Source: Morganella psychrotolerans (lineage in GTDB: Bacteria; Pseudomonadota; Gammaproteobacteria; Enterobacterales; Enterobacteriaceae). From it: a stretch of DNA of 64,000 nt. The stretch spans positions 186,001 through 250,000 of the forward strand of contig NZ_LZEW01000001.1 in NCBI RefSeq assembly GCF_001676155.1, read 5' to 3'. Each line of letters begins with the position of its first letter. Within the stretch, counting starts at the first letter, position 1. A program made the position numbers and the translations under genes. This document shows positions 47,407 through 56,572 of this stretch, piece after piece. The notes under the pieces were generated by a model, which was given only the letters and a program-made list of their open reading frames with translations, searched no databases and was not told the DNA's origin.

Positions 47407-50100
47407 TTATTCAGCCGGCGAGGCGTAAATTTCCGGGAGAGGAGGGCAGTGAGGATCCGGACTGACGACAAAGGTTACATCAGTGGAGAAACGACGTTTT
47501 GGTGCCAGTTCCCAGACAACCCGTAATGAAAATTCACCACTTTCGGTCGGTTTTCCATACAGCGTGCTGGTTCTTTCATTAAAACTCAGTCCGATGCTGC
47601 TTTGAAAATAGATACCAAGGACGGTGACTTGTCTGCCGTCATGCAACATTGCCGTGACCGGAGAGTTAAACGGTTCATTCTGACGGGCGCGTGCGACTTC
47701 GATCCGGATTGTCGGTCGTGCAGGTGCCTGTGGTGCAAGCGGCATCAGGGGATCTGTCTGCGCGTCGCTATGGACCGTGATGATATCCGCAGGATCAGCA
47801 GGCGGGAGGTGGATATGTTCCGATCCCGGTTCGTTTTCCGGGGCAGTTACGGATTTGCTGTCTTCTGTTACATCTTTAAAGACAGGGCCGGCAGGCGTTG
47901 CGGTGGGTTTATCTTCATTATTACCGGATGATTTTCCCGCCGCGAGTAATGCGGCCAGCCCCCAGGGTTTAGGATCGGCGGCATCTGTATCATCTGCAAA
48001 TAACCAGTTTTCTGCCAACAGGTCATTGTCCTGTTGTTTGGTTGTCGGCGGCAGGCTGTTAAACAGCGTGGTTCCGGTCGGCTCCGGTTGCACCGGCGTT
48101 ACGGGGATCGCGGATGGCGTACTCTGTGAATGTGTGCCGGTATCGGGCTCATCAAACAACCATGCGCCACTGCGCATGTGTGATCCATCGGCGGAGAGAT
48201 CGCCGATCGCGGGGATCTCTGAGTCATCGGTATCAAGGTCTTCAAATAACCAGCTGTGATTTTTCAGCTGATCATGTTTTTCTGTTGGCTCCGGGAATTC
48301 AGGAAAGAGGGATTTATCACCAAAAATAGACGCAATATGGTCGGCAACTTCTGCTGCCGTGTCTTCTGCTGTATCTTCTGTACTCTCTTCAACCGGCATT
48401 GTGATAGTGTCGGTCGGTGTTTCACTTTGCGCCGCTTCCGGTATTACCGGGGCGTTCACCGGTTCGCTTTGTGGCACAGATGGCGAGCCGGAAAAACTGA
48501 ATATATCGCTGAGTACCACCGCTGCCGGTTGCCCGGGTTTGTCTTCAGACTCAGTCACTGTGTCTTCGACAGGTTCAGTAATTATTTCTTCCGGTGTGGC
48601 TTCCGGCTGCTCAGTCATTTCATCTTGTTTTTCAGTTGGTTCTGAAAATGTGCCGAATGGCGGAAGGTCGGTATCATCTGCCTCAGTGTCTTCAAATAAC
48701 CAACTGTGATTTTTCTGTGAAACCGGTGTTTCTGTCGGCTCTGAGAATTCAGGGAAGAGGGATTTATCACCAAAAACAGACGCGATATGGTCAGAGACTT
48801 TTGCTGCCGTATCTTCTGTTGTCTCTTCTGTACTCTCTTCGGCATTCTCTTCAACCGGCATTGTGATAGTGTCGGTCGGTGTTTCACTTTGCGCCGCTTC
48901 CGGTATTACCGGGGCGTTCACCGGTTCGCTTTGTGGCACAATTGGTGCGCCGGTAAAACTGAAGATATCACTGAGTACCACAGCTGCCGGTTGCCCGGGT
49001 TTGTCTTCAGACTCAGTCACTGTGTCTTCAACCGGCTCAGCAATTATTTTTTCCGGAGTGGCTTCCGGCTGCTCAGTTATTTCATCTTGTTTTTCAGTTG
49101 GTTCTGAAAATGCGCCGAATGGCGGAAGGTCGGTATCATCAGTCTCAGTATCTTCAAATAACCAACTGCGGTTTTTCTGTGGGTCCTGTGTTTCTGTTGG
49201 TTCTGAGAATTCAGGAAAGAGGGATTTATCACCAAAAATAGCGGCGATATGGTCAGCGACTTTTGCGGCGGTGTCTTCTGCTGTCTCTTCTGTACTCTCT
49301 TCGGCACTCTCTTCAACCGGCATTGTGATAGTGTTGGCTGGTGTTTCACTTTGCGCCGCTTCCGGTATTACCGGGGCGTTCACCGGTTCGCTTTGTGGCA
49401 CAGATGGCGCGCCGGTAAAACTGAAGATATCACTGAGTACCACAGCTGCCGGTTGCGCAGGTTTGTCTTCAGACTCAGTCATTGTGCCTTCGACCGGCTC
49501 AGCCATTATTTCTTCCGGTGTGGCTTCCGGCTGCTCAGTCATTTCATCTTGTTTTTCCGCCGGTTCTGAAAATGCACCTAATGGCGGAAGGTCTGCATCA
49601 TCAGTCTCCGCGTTTTCAAATAACCAACTGTGATTTTTCTGCGGGTCTTGTGTTTCTGTTGGCTCTGAGAATTCAGGGAAGAGAGATTTATCACCAAAAA
49701 TAGCGGCGATATGGTCGGCGACTTTTGCCGCAATATCGTCTTCTGTCTCTTCTGTGTTGTCTTCAATACTCCCTTCAACCGGAGTATCACTCACTGCAAT
49801 TTCCGGTATGGCGGGTTCTGTTTCTGCGGTTTCGTTGTTCAGGGCGGAGAGTGTGCTGCCACTGAGAAGGCTGCCCATTACCATCTGTGGATTTTGTGAT
49901 TGCAGCTCAGCTAATTCGGTTGCCTGCGTGGCGGCAATTTCGCTGTGTTTTATCTCAATAAGGCGGGTAAGAAAGTCCAGAGCTGCGGTGATGGTATCGT
50001 CATCACACAGTGCAGTTAATTCTGTGTTGCGGACACGGCGTCCGGCCTGTTCCACCAGTATTGTGCAGATTGCACGCTTCTGATCGGGTGTTATCTCCAT
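47407..50100 (-). CDS. Large acidic repeat protein with C-terminal Ig-like domain
   Basis: 897 aa, no signal peptide. N-terminal 80 residues are helical (MEITPDQKRAICTILVEQAG...). Residues about 115-580 are four near-identical units of 152-154 residues, each with KVADHIAAIFGDKSLFPEF, HSWLFE, VVLSDIFSF and a Glu/Thr/Pro-rich linker. The last 110 residues look like an Ig-type fold (LSFNERTSTLYGKPTESGEF). Very acidic and probably unfolded in the middle. Short SWLF motifs recur and might be binding peptides. Function unknown; stands alone. Confidence 0.8.
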   Translation of the reverse strand: MEITPDQKRAICTILVEQAGRRVRNTELTALCDDDTITAALDFLTRLIEIKHSEIAATQATELAELQSQNPQMVMGSLLSGSTLSALNNETAETEPAIPEIAVSDTPVEGSIEDNTEETEDDIAAKVADHIAAIFGDKSLFPEFSEPTETQDPQKNHSWLFENAETDDADLPPLGAFSEPAEKQDEMTEQPEATPEEIMAEPVEGTMTESEDKPAQPAAVVLSDIFSFTGAPSVPQSEPVNAPVIPEAAQSETPANTITMPVEESAEESTEETAEDTAAKVADHIAAIFGDKSLFPEFSEPTETQDPQKNRSWLFEDTETDDTDLPPFGAFSEPTEKQDEITEQPEATPEKIIAEPVEDTVTESEDKPGQPAAVVLSDIFSFTGAPIVPQSEPVNAPVIPEAAQSETPTDTITMPVEENAEESTEETTEDTAAKVSDHIASVFGDKSLFPEFSEPTETPVSQKNHSWLFEDTEADDTDLPPFGTFSEPTEKQDEMTEQPEATPEEIITEPVEDTVTESEDKPGQPAAVVLSDIFSFSGSPSVPQSEPVNAPVIPEAAQSETPTDTITMPVEESTEDTAEDTAAEVADHIASIFGDKSLFPEFPEPTEKHDQLKNHSWLFEDLDTDDSEIPAIGDLSADGSHMRSGAWLFDEPDTGTHSQSTPSAIPVTPVQPEPTGTTLFNSLPPTTKQQDNDLLAENWLFADDTDAADPKPWGLAALLAAGKSSGNNEDKPTATPAGPVFKDVTEDSKSVTAPENEPGSEHIHLPPADPADIITVHSDAQTDPLMPLAPQAPARPTIRIEVARARQNEPFNSPVTAMLHDGRQVTVLGIYFQSSIGLSFNERTSTLYGKPTESGEFSLRVVWELAPKRRFSTDVTFVVSPDPHCPPLPEIYASPAE
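48330..49745. repeat. Tandem ~462-bp repeat inside the acidic protein gene
   Basis: Marker sequence GCGATATGGTC recurs near 48331, 48787, 49249 and 49711, spacing 456, 462 and 462 bp, all multiples of three. Units are nearly identical at the DNA level, so copy number may change by recombination and short-read assembly may collapse it. Confidence 0.9.
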
Positions 50101-50547
50101 TAACCTTTCCCTCTGTTAACATCTGAATTATCACTGTGATTAAAACGGATACCCCATTCGTATTACGGGTCATATATCCGGTATCGTCCTGACTGACAGG
50201 GTAAGTGCATTCCCTTATCCACATTGGTCAGGGAATTGTTTAACCATCATACTGCAAAACGTACAGGGCAAAATATGGGGGAAGTCTGATTGACGCAGGA
50301 TGCTACATAATAAAATAATGGCAATCTTATTAATCCTAAATTTATGTTATTTAATATCAAATTAAGTAATAACAACTAGTCCCTGGTATCGGATATGGGT
50401 TTCTTTTCAGGTGCCTGTTCTATTTTTCATGATATTAAACAAAGATTCAGGTATCGCTGATTGTTTCTGACCTGAAGAAAGCTAAGATGAGCATTCCACT
50501 TAAGGGGAGATGGTCGTGCGGGCAAATATACCGGAGGAGACGGCAGG
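50101..50547. other. Gene-free divergent spacer, promoter region of the biosynthetic cluster
   Basis: 447 bp between the divergent acidic-protein gene and the first cluster gene. AT-rich (about 50280-50480). No gene and no clear regulator site seen. Confidence 0.5.
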
Positions 50548-51267
50548 ATGACGTATCGCGCATATTTTCAATCTGTAAAAAGTTTATCGCAGGCGCAGCG
50601 TCAGAAAATGGCCTCACTCTATTTTGCGTATTACACCGGTAGTGACAGCACGCAATTTTTGTCTGACCTTGCTCATAAGCAGGAAGTTCTGTTTCTGATG
50701 TACGGTGATGAGATTGCCGGGTTCAGCACGTTACAGTTTTATCCGTTCCGCGGACACCGGATTGTCTATTCCGGCGACACAATTGTGCATCCCTCCCACT
50801 GGAAACAACAGACACTGCACGGTGCCTGGCTGCGGCGTATTGCCCTGCTGCGGGAAGAGTATCCGGATGAGCGCGTATTCTGGCTTTTGCTGGTCAAAGG
50901 TGTGCGCACCTATCGTTATATGAGCACGCTGGCGCTGACGTTTTATCCGCACAGGGACGGCAATATTAAAGAGCCGGAACTGGCGAAATTAGCAGCTGAT
51001 TTGGCAAAAGATAAATTCGGTGTGCTGTATAACCCCGCCCGGGGTGTGGTGGAGTGCCCGACGGCGTTTGGTTATCTGAACCGGACTATGGCGGCGGTTT
51101 CTGATGCGCAGCGCAGCAAGCCGGATGTCGCTTTTTTCCTGCATAAAAATCCGCACTATGTTTGCGGTCATGAATTGGTCTGCCTGTGTGAAATCACACC
51201 GGACAATATCCACCCACGCTTTCAGTCACTTTTTACCCGGCCCGATGTTGAGTTCTGTCATGGATAA
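50548..51267 (+). CDS. GNAT-like protein, first gene of the B12-radical-SAM cluster
   Basis: 239 aa. EVLFLMYGDEIAGFSTLQFYP and RIVYSGDTIVHPSHWKQQTL resemble the central strands and CoA loop of GNAT acyltransferases, though the loop is atypical. CAGG before the ATG. Its end overlaps the GH3 gene by 8 nt. Substrate unknown. Confidence 0.65.
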   Translation: MTYRAYFQSVKSLSQAQRQKMASLYFAYYTGSDSTQFLSDLAHKQEVLFLMYGDEIAGFSTLQFYPFRGHRIVYSGDTIVHPSHWKQQTLHGAWLRRIALLREEYPDERVFWLLLVKGVRTYRYMSTLALTFYPHRDGNIKEPELAKLAADLAKDKFGVLYNPARGVVECPTAFGYLNRTMAAVSDAQRSKPDVAFFLHKNPHYVCGHELVCLCEITPDNIHPRFQSLFTRPDVEFCHG

Positions 51268-52807
51268 CGCATGGCGTCATTTCCGGCGCTGGTCACCTCC
51301 CCGTACTGAAAAATACTCACTGCGCGAATGCCAGTCCCGGTGGCTGGCAGCCTGCCTTGCTGCTAATAAAACCTGTGCTTACGGGCAGTTACATCATTTT
51401 GATACTGTAATATCCATGTCTGATTACCAGCAGACGGTCCCTCTGACCACCTATCATGACCTTGCACCATGGATAACCCGTGTGGCAGAAGGTGAGGACA
51501 ATCTACTTTATAACGCACCGACTCTGGCATTTGAAATGACCGGCGGCAGCCACAGCGGCGGCAAATTACTGCCTTATACGGCCGCCGGTCTGAATGATTT
51601 CCGTCTGGCCATGATTGGCTGGTTACATGATGTGGCAGATAATTTTGATCTGACTCACGGGCGGGTCTACTGGGCGCTGAGCCCGGCGGTTACCCGGATA
51701 ACGCAGACTCCCTGCGGATTACCGGTCGGTGGCGGTGATGCATTGTATCTGGGAGACGAAAATATCACGGCATTCAGTACATTATCAGCGGTTCCCCTGA
51801 GCCTGGGGCAAGTGGAAGACCCGGCAGACTGGCAGTTGCTTACACTGGTTTATCTTTTGTATTGTGACGATTTACGCCTGATGTCTGTCTGGAGCCCGGC
51901 ATTTTTGTTTCCGCTGCTTAATGCACTTGATTCACGCCGGGCTGAGATTACCGCACTGCTGAGCCGGGGCGGAGAGCTTGCGGGACATTCGCTGACGGCA
52001 AACCCGGCGGCGCTTTCGCGTTACCGTGATTATCTGGACAACCATAATACAGAGGTGTTATGGCCCGCGCTGACACTGATCAGCTGCTGGGATCAGGCCT
52101 CTTCCGGGCCGCTGGCGCGTGCGCTGATGGCGCGCTTTCCGTCAGTGACACTTCAGGGTAAAGGGCTGCTTTCCACCGAAGCGGTGATCACCATCCCGTC
52201 TGTCGGGGGTGATCCGCACCTGAGTATTGACAGTAATTTCTATGAATTCAGCCACCATTCCGGGCATCTTTTTCTTGCAGATGAACTGGAGTGCGGTGAA
52301 ACATACAGTGTGATTGTGACCACCAACAGCGGGCTGTACCGCTATCAGACAGACGACCGGGTGTTATGCACCGGGCACAGTGAAGAGGGTATCCCCCGGC
52401 TGCGTTTTATAGGGCGCGATGGTGTTAACAGTGATTTGGTCGGGGAAAAACTGACTGAACCCTTTGTCTGCGCCGGGTTATCTGCATTACAGGATTTTGC
52501 CGTGCTTGCCGCCGATCCGGATGCGCCGGGCTATGTCCTGCTGCTCAGTGACTCAACTATGAATGATGAGCAGGCGCAGGAGAGCTGTGACGAGGTTGAA
52601 CATTACCTGTGCAGCAATCCGCAATACCTTTATGCGAGACGCCTCGGGCAGCTTAATCCGCTGACATATTACCGCCTGCATGAGCCGGTGGAGCACTATT
52701 TCCGCTTACAGTTACAACAGTCGAAACGGCTGGGAGAGATAAAAATCCCGGTCCTGCTGACAACACCGGATTGGCGGACCATGTTTGACCTCAGGGAGTT
52801 TCCGTGA
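51260..52807 (+). CDS. GH3-family acyl-adenylate synthetase
   Basis: 515 aa from the ATG at 51260 (an ATG at 51245 is also possible). GH3 enzymes activate a carboxylate with ATP and join it to an amino acid or other amine. ATP motif TGGSHSGGKLLPYT; FYEFSHHSGHLFLADELECGETYSVIVT and YRYQTDDRVLCTG (the YRxxxGD-type motif) mark the family, as does RFIGRDGVNSDLVGEKLTE. Known best from plant hormone control; bacterial members are less studied. Coupled to the next gene (TGATG). Confidence 0.86.
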   Translation: MDNAWRHFRRWSPPRTEKYSLRECQSRWLAACLAANKTCAYGQLHHFDTVISMSDYQQTVPLTTYHDLAPWITRVAEGEDNLLYNAPTLAFEMTGGSHSGGKLLPYTAAGLNDFRLAMIGWLHDVADNFDLTHGRVYWALSPAVTRITQTPCGLPVGGGDALYLGDENITAFSTLSAVPLSLGQVEDPADWQLLTLVYLLYCDDLRLMSVWSPAFLFPLLNALDSRRAEITALLSRGGELAGHSLTANPAALSRYRDYLDNHNTEVLWPALTLISCWDQASSGPLARALMARFPSVTLQGKGLLSTEAVITIPSVGGDPHLSIDSNFYEFSHHSGHLFLADELECGETYSVIVTTNSGLYRYQTDDRVLCTGHSEEGIPRLRFIGRDGVNSDLVGEKLTEPFVCAGLSALQDFAVLAADPDAPGYVLLLSDSTMNDEQAQESCDEVEHYLCSNPQYLYARRLGQLNPLTYYRLHEPVEHYFRLQLQQSKRLGEIKIPVLLTTPDWRTMFDLREFP

Positions 52808-54201
52808 TGACACAGACTATGTATTCGCCACAGCGTCCGCTTGATCTGGTGCTGCTTTCGCCTAAAGGACCGCTGTACCGCAAGCGGGGCGGAATTTTCA
52901 AACGTTCTCTGCGTTATCAGCCGCTGACGCTGACGACTCTCGCGGCATTAGTGCCGAAATCTCTGCCGGTGACTATCCGGCTGATTGATGAAAGTATTGA
53001 AGAGTTGCCGGACGATTTCACCGCCGATCTTGTTGTGATGACGGTGATCACCGGAAATGCGCCACGCGCTTATGATCTGACCGCGCAGTTCCGGGCAAAA
53101 AAGATCCCCGTAGTGCTCGGCGGACCGCATGTGACATTGCTGCCGCAGGAAGCATTACAGCACGCCGATACTGTCTGTATCGGCTATTCAGAGCAGAGCT
53201 GGCCGCAGCTTATCCGTGATTTTATGGATGGCGCGATGCAGCGGGAATACCGGCAGAGTGCGGATTTCACACTTGATATACCTGATTTGCCATTTCCTGA
53301 GCGCGAGCGTTTTGATGCGAAGCATTTTCTCACTCAGGGGGTATTTGAAGCCACACGTTCCTGTGCGCATAACTGTGAATTTTGTGTCGCGCCGAGTGCC
53401 TGGGGACGTAAACAGTTCCAGCATCCGGTGGAATGGGTGACGGAAGATATCCGCCGCTATGTGGAACGCACCGGCAAACGGAAAGTCATTTTTGTCGATT
53501 TAAACCTGGTGTCTGATATCGGCTACGCCAAACGGCTGTTTACGGCGCTGATCCCGCTGAATATTCAGTGGTTCGGATTATCCACGGTACTGATAGCACA
53601 TAACCACGAATTGATGGAGCTGATGGCTCGCAGCGGCTGTAAAGGGTTGTTGCTGGGGCTGGAAACCGTCAGTGACGGCAGCCTGAAAGATGCCGGGAAG
53701 AAATTTAACGGATCGGTGGATTACAAAGAATTAATCGGCGATTTGCACCGCTTAAAGATAGCTATTCAGGGCTGTTTTGTGTTCGGACTGGATCACGATA
53801 CCACGGATGTATTTGATCGCACGGTTGATTTGGCGATCGATGCCGGAATTGATTTACCGCGTTTTTCTGTTCTGACGCCGTTTCCCGGTACGCCGCTGTT
53901 TAAGCGCCTGGAAGAGGAACAACGGATCTTAACTACGGACTGGTCGTTGTATGACGCGCAGCATGTGGTATTCCGTCCGGCGCTGATGAGTGCACGCGAC
54001 CTGGAGCTCGGTCATGAGCGCGCCTGGAAAAAAGTGTACCGCTACAGCAGTATTGCGCGGCGCTTATGGCAGGCGCGTAATTTTAAACCGCTGGCGCTGA
54101 CGGCAAACCTGGGTTACCGATTCTATGCGCATCATTTACATCAGTATTACACCTGTGACTGGCCGATTGAGCATCATCCGGCAAAGTCGGGTAACAACTG
54201 A
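52807..54201 (+). CDS. Cobalamin-binding radical SAM enzyme 1
   Basis: 464 aa from the ATG at 52807 (AGGGAG 8 nt before). N-terminal B12-binding Rossmann domain (VVLGGPHVTLLPQEALQHAD), then radical SAM core with the [4Fe-4S] cysteines in RSCAHNCEFCVAP (C-x3-C-x2-C) and GLETVSDGS. Such enzymes use SAM radicals, and often methylcobalamin, to methylate or couple unactivated carbons. Closest in this cluster to enzyme 5 (shared LPRFSVLTPFPGTPLF, SLYDAQHVVF). Followed directly by enzyme 2 (TGATG). Confidence 0.93.
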   Translation: MTQTMYSPQRPLDLVLLSPKGPLYRKRGGIFKRSLRYQPLTLTTLAALVPKSLPVTIRLIDESIEELPDDFTADLVVMTVITGNAPRAYDLTAQFRAKKIPVVLGGPHVTLLPQEALQHADTVCIGYSEQSWPQLIRDFMDGAMQREYRQSADFTLDIPDLPFPERERFDAKHFLTQGVFEATRSCAHNCEFCVAPSAWGRKQFQHPVEWVTEDIRRYVERTGKRKVIFVDLNLVSDIGYAKRLFTALIPLNIQWFGLSTVLIAHNHELMELMARSGCKGLLLGLETVSDGSLKDAGKKFNGSVDYKELIGDLHRLKIAIQGCFVFGLDHDTTDVFDRTVDLAIDAGIDLPRFSVLTPFPGTPLFKRLEEEQRILTTDWSLYDAQHVVFRPALMSARDLELGHERAWKKVYRYSSIARRLWQARNFKPLALTANLGYRFYAHHLHQYYTCDWPIEHHPAKSGNN

Positions 54202-55547
54202 TGCGGCTGACCTTTATTCATCCGGCGATTGGTCACCGGCGCGGTGAGGCGTATCTGCGCTCCTGGCAGATGGAGCCGTTGCCGGTGGCAACACTGAAAG
54301 GGTTGACCCCGGCGGATATCGATACCCGTTTTTATGATGATCGCCTGGAGACAATCCCGTTTGATGAGCCAACGGATTTAGTCTCCATTTCGGTGGAAAC
54401 CTACACAGCGAAACGTGCGTATCAGATTGCAAGCGAGTACAGAAAGCGCGGGGTACCTGTGCTGATGGGCGGTTTTCATGCCACGCTGGTGCCGGAAGAG
54501 GTAAAACGTTTTGCCGATACGATTGTTACCGGTGAGGCGGAATCTGTCTGGGAAACACTGATTGATGACTGGCGCCACGGTACGTTGCAGCGGGAATACC
54601 ACGGGGAACAGACAGATCTCCGGGGTGTTCGTGTTGATCGCAGCTTATTTGCAGGCAAGCGCTATCTGCCGATAGGGCTGATAGAAACCGGGCGCGGCTG
54701 CCGTTTTCACTGTGAATTCTGCGCGGTTCAGGCATTTTATCAGCAGCGTTACCGGCGGCGTGATCCTGACCATGTCCTGCGGGAGCTGGCTGAGCTGAAA
54801 GGTACAAAAAATCTGTTTTTCTTTGTGGATGATAATTTCGCGGGCAGCCTGAGGGAAAGTGGTGATGTCTTACCGGAACTGGCAAAAGCCGGTGTCCGCT
54901 GGGTGACTCAGATGAGTATTGATGCCGCCCATGATGAAGAATTTGTCCGCGCGCTGTCACAGGCGGGCTGCCGTGGTGTTTTGATTGGGTTTGAATCCCT
55001 GAATGAAGCCAATTTACGGCAGATGAAAAAAGGCTTTAATACTATGAAAGGCGGCTTCAGTCAGGCGCTGGCAAATTTGCGCCGTCATAGTATTGCAGTC
55101 TACGGCACCTTTGTGTTCGGCTATGATCATGATACGCCGGACTCTTTTGGTGAAGCCGTGGCTTATGCCCGGGAGCAGAGTATGTATATCGCGGCGTTTA
55201 ATCATATGACGCCGTTTCCGGGCACACCGCTTTATGAACGACTGGCGCAGGAAAAACGCCTGCGTTATGAACAGTGGTGGCTTGATGATAACTATCGTTA
55301 TAACGAGCTGCCGTTTTATCCGGCACAACTGTCTCCTGAGGCAGTCACGCAGGGATGCCTCTCGGCACGGAAGGCATTTTATAGTTCACGATCGATTTTT
55401 CAGCGCAGCTGGCGTAACCGGGGTGATTTTTTTATGTTTCGCAATTACTTCCCGATTAACTGGCTGCATCACCGCGAAATAAGCAGCCGTAACGGCTATC
55501 CGCTTGGTGATGAAAATTGGCAAGGTAAATTATCAGAGGTGAAATGA
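54201..55547 (+). CDS. Cobalamin-binding radical SAM enzyme 2
   Basis: 448 aa. B12 domain (VLMGGFHATLVPEEVKRFAD; ETYTAKRAYQIA) and radical SAM cysteines RGCRFHCEFCAVQ, FFVDDNFAGS, IGFESLNEANL, and a C-terminal DUF4070-like part with WWLDDNYRYNELPFYPAQLS. Belongs with enzymes 3 and 4 as a paralogous set. Its stop overlaps the next start (ATGA). Confidence 0.93.
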   Translation: MRLTFIHPAIGHRRGEAYLRSWQMEPLPVATLKGLTPADIDTRFYDDRLETIPFDEPTDLVSISVETYTAKRAYQIASEYRKRGVPVLMGGFHATLVPEEVKRFADTIVTGEAESVWETLIDDWRHGTLQREYHGEQTDLRGVRVDRSLFAGKRYLPIGLIETGRGCRFHCEFCAVQAFYQQRYRRRDPDHVLRELAELKGTKNLFFFVDDNFAGSLRESGDVLPELAKAGVRWVTQMSIDAAHDEEFVRALSQAGCRGVLIGFESLNEANLRQMKKGFNTMKGGFSQALANLRRHSIAVYGTFVFGYDHDTPDSFGEAVAYAREQSMYIAAFNHMTPFPGTPLYERLAQEKRLRYEQWWLDDNYRYNELPFYPAQLSPEAVTQGCLSARKAFYSSRSIFQRSWRNRGDFFMFRNYFPINWLHHREISSRNGYPLGDENWQGKLSEVK

Positions 55548-56572
55548 TAGAGGTCATTGACGCGACAACGGAGCATATCGCAGAGTTACTCGGGCTCCTT
55601 GAAGATAACGCCATGCAGGGTGAATGGGAACTGATTATGACCCGTCGCCCGGGCTATTTTTCGCCCCGGGATGATTTCGGGGATGTGTATCCGGCACTGG
55701 CCAGAGACGGTGATACTCTGGTCGGTATGTGCCAGCTCACTGTACAGACCGGCTGGGTGAACGGGGAAGACGCGCAGATGGGCTATCTCAGCAGCCTGCG
55801 TATTGTACCGAAATACCGCAATCATCTGAAAGTATTACAGGCAGGATTTTCCTACCTGCGGCAGCTACCGACACCAGATCACTGCTACACCAGTATTGCG
55901 GAAAATAATCTGCTGGCGCGCCGGTTACTGGAGCGGGGTGTGGAAGGTTTACCGCTTTACCGGCATCTGAGCAACATGACTACCCTGGCGATGAATAAAC
56001 ACCGGGGTAAAAACCGCGGGCTGTGGAAAGTGGTTCCGCCGGAAGATTATACGGATGTTATCCGTTTTTTTGCTCAGGAAGCAGAGTCCCGCCAACTGGC
56101 CCCGGCACTGAATCTCAAGGCGATGCAGCAGGTCGGGATCACGGTTTTGGGCAGTTATCAGAACGGACAACTGGTGGCGTGCGGGATGCTCTGGGATCAG
56201 CGGGCATTCAAGCAGGTGGTGGTCGCGAGTTACTCCGGAAAAATGAAGATGCTGCGCCCGGTTTATAACGCGTTTGCAGGCATGACAAAGCGTCCGCAGA
56301 TGCCGGCAATTGGTGATGTTATCCCGCAGAGCTTCCTCTCATTCCTTGCGTGTACGGATGACACACTGCTTCCGGATCTGATTGAGGAAGCTATGCTGTT
56401 TTGTACCACGCCAATCATGACGGTCGGGCTGCCGTCCAGCCATATCTGCACAAAAGATGTGATTGCCCGTACCGGTGCATCCGTGTATTGCACCCGGATC
56501 TATGGTGTGGATCTCACCGCAGCGCCAATGTGGGACGGGCGGATTGTGTGGCCGGAGGTGGCTCTGTTGTGA
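55544..56572 (+). CDS. GNAT-like protein in the radical-SAM cluster
   Basis: 342 aa. N-terminal half is GNAT-like: GMCQLTVQTGWVNGEDAQMG, YLSSLRIVPKYRNHLKVLQAG and NNLLARRLLERG. The second half (FAQEAESRQLAP...GMLWDQRAFKQVVV) resembles another acyltransferase lobe. Overlaps both neighbours by 4 nt. Substrate unknown. Confidence 0.75.
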   Translation: MIEVIDATTEHIAELLGLLEDNAMQGEWELIMTRRPGYFSPRDDFGDVYPALARDGDTLVGMCQLTVQTGWVNGEDAQMGYLSSLRIVPKYRNHLKVLQAGFSYLRQLPTPDHCYTSIAENNLLARRLLERGVEGLPLYRHLSNMTTLAMNKHRGKNRGLWKVVPPEDYTDVIRFFAQEAESRQLAPALNLKAMQQVGITVLGSYQNGQLVACGMLWDQRAFKQVVVASYSGKMKMLRPVYNAFAGMTKRPQMPAIGDVIPQSFLSFLACTDDTLLPDLIEEAMLFCTTPIMTVGLPSSHICTKDVIARTGASVYCTRIYGVDLTAAPMWDGRIVWPEVALL

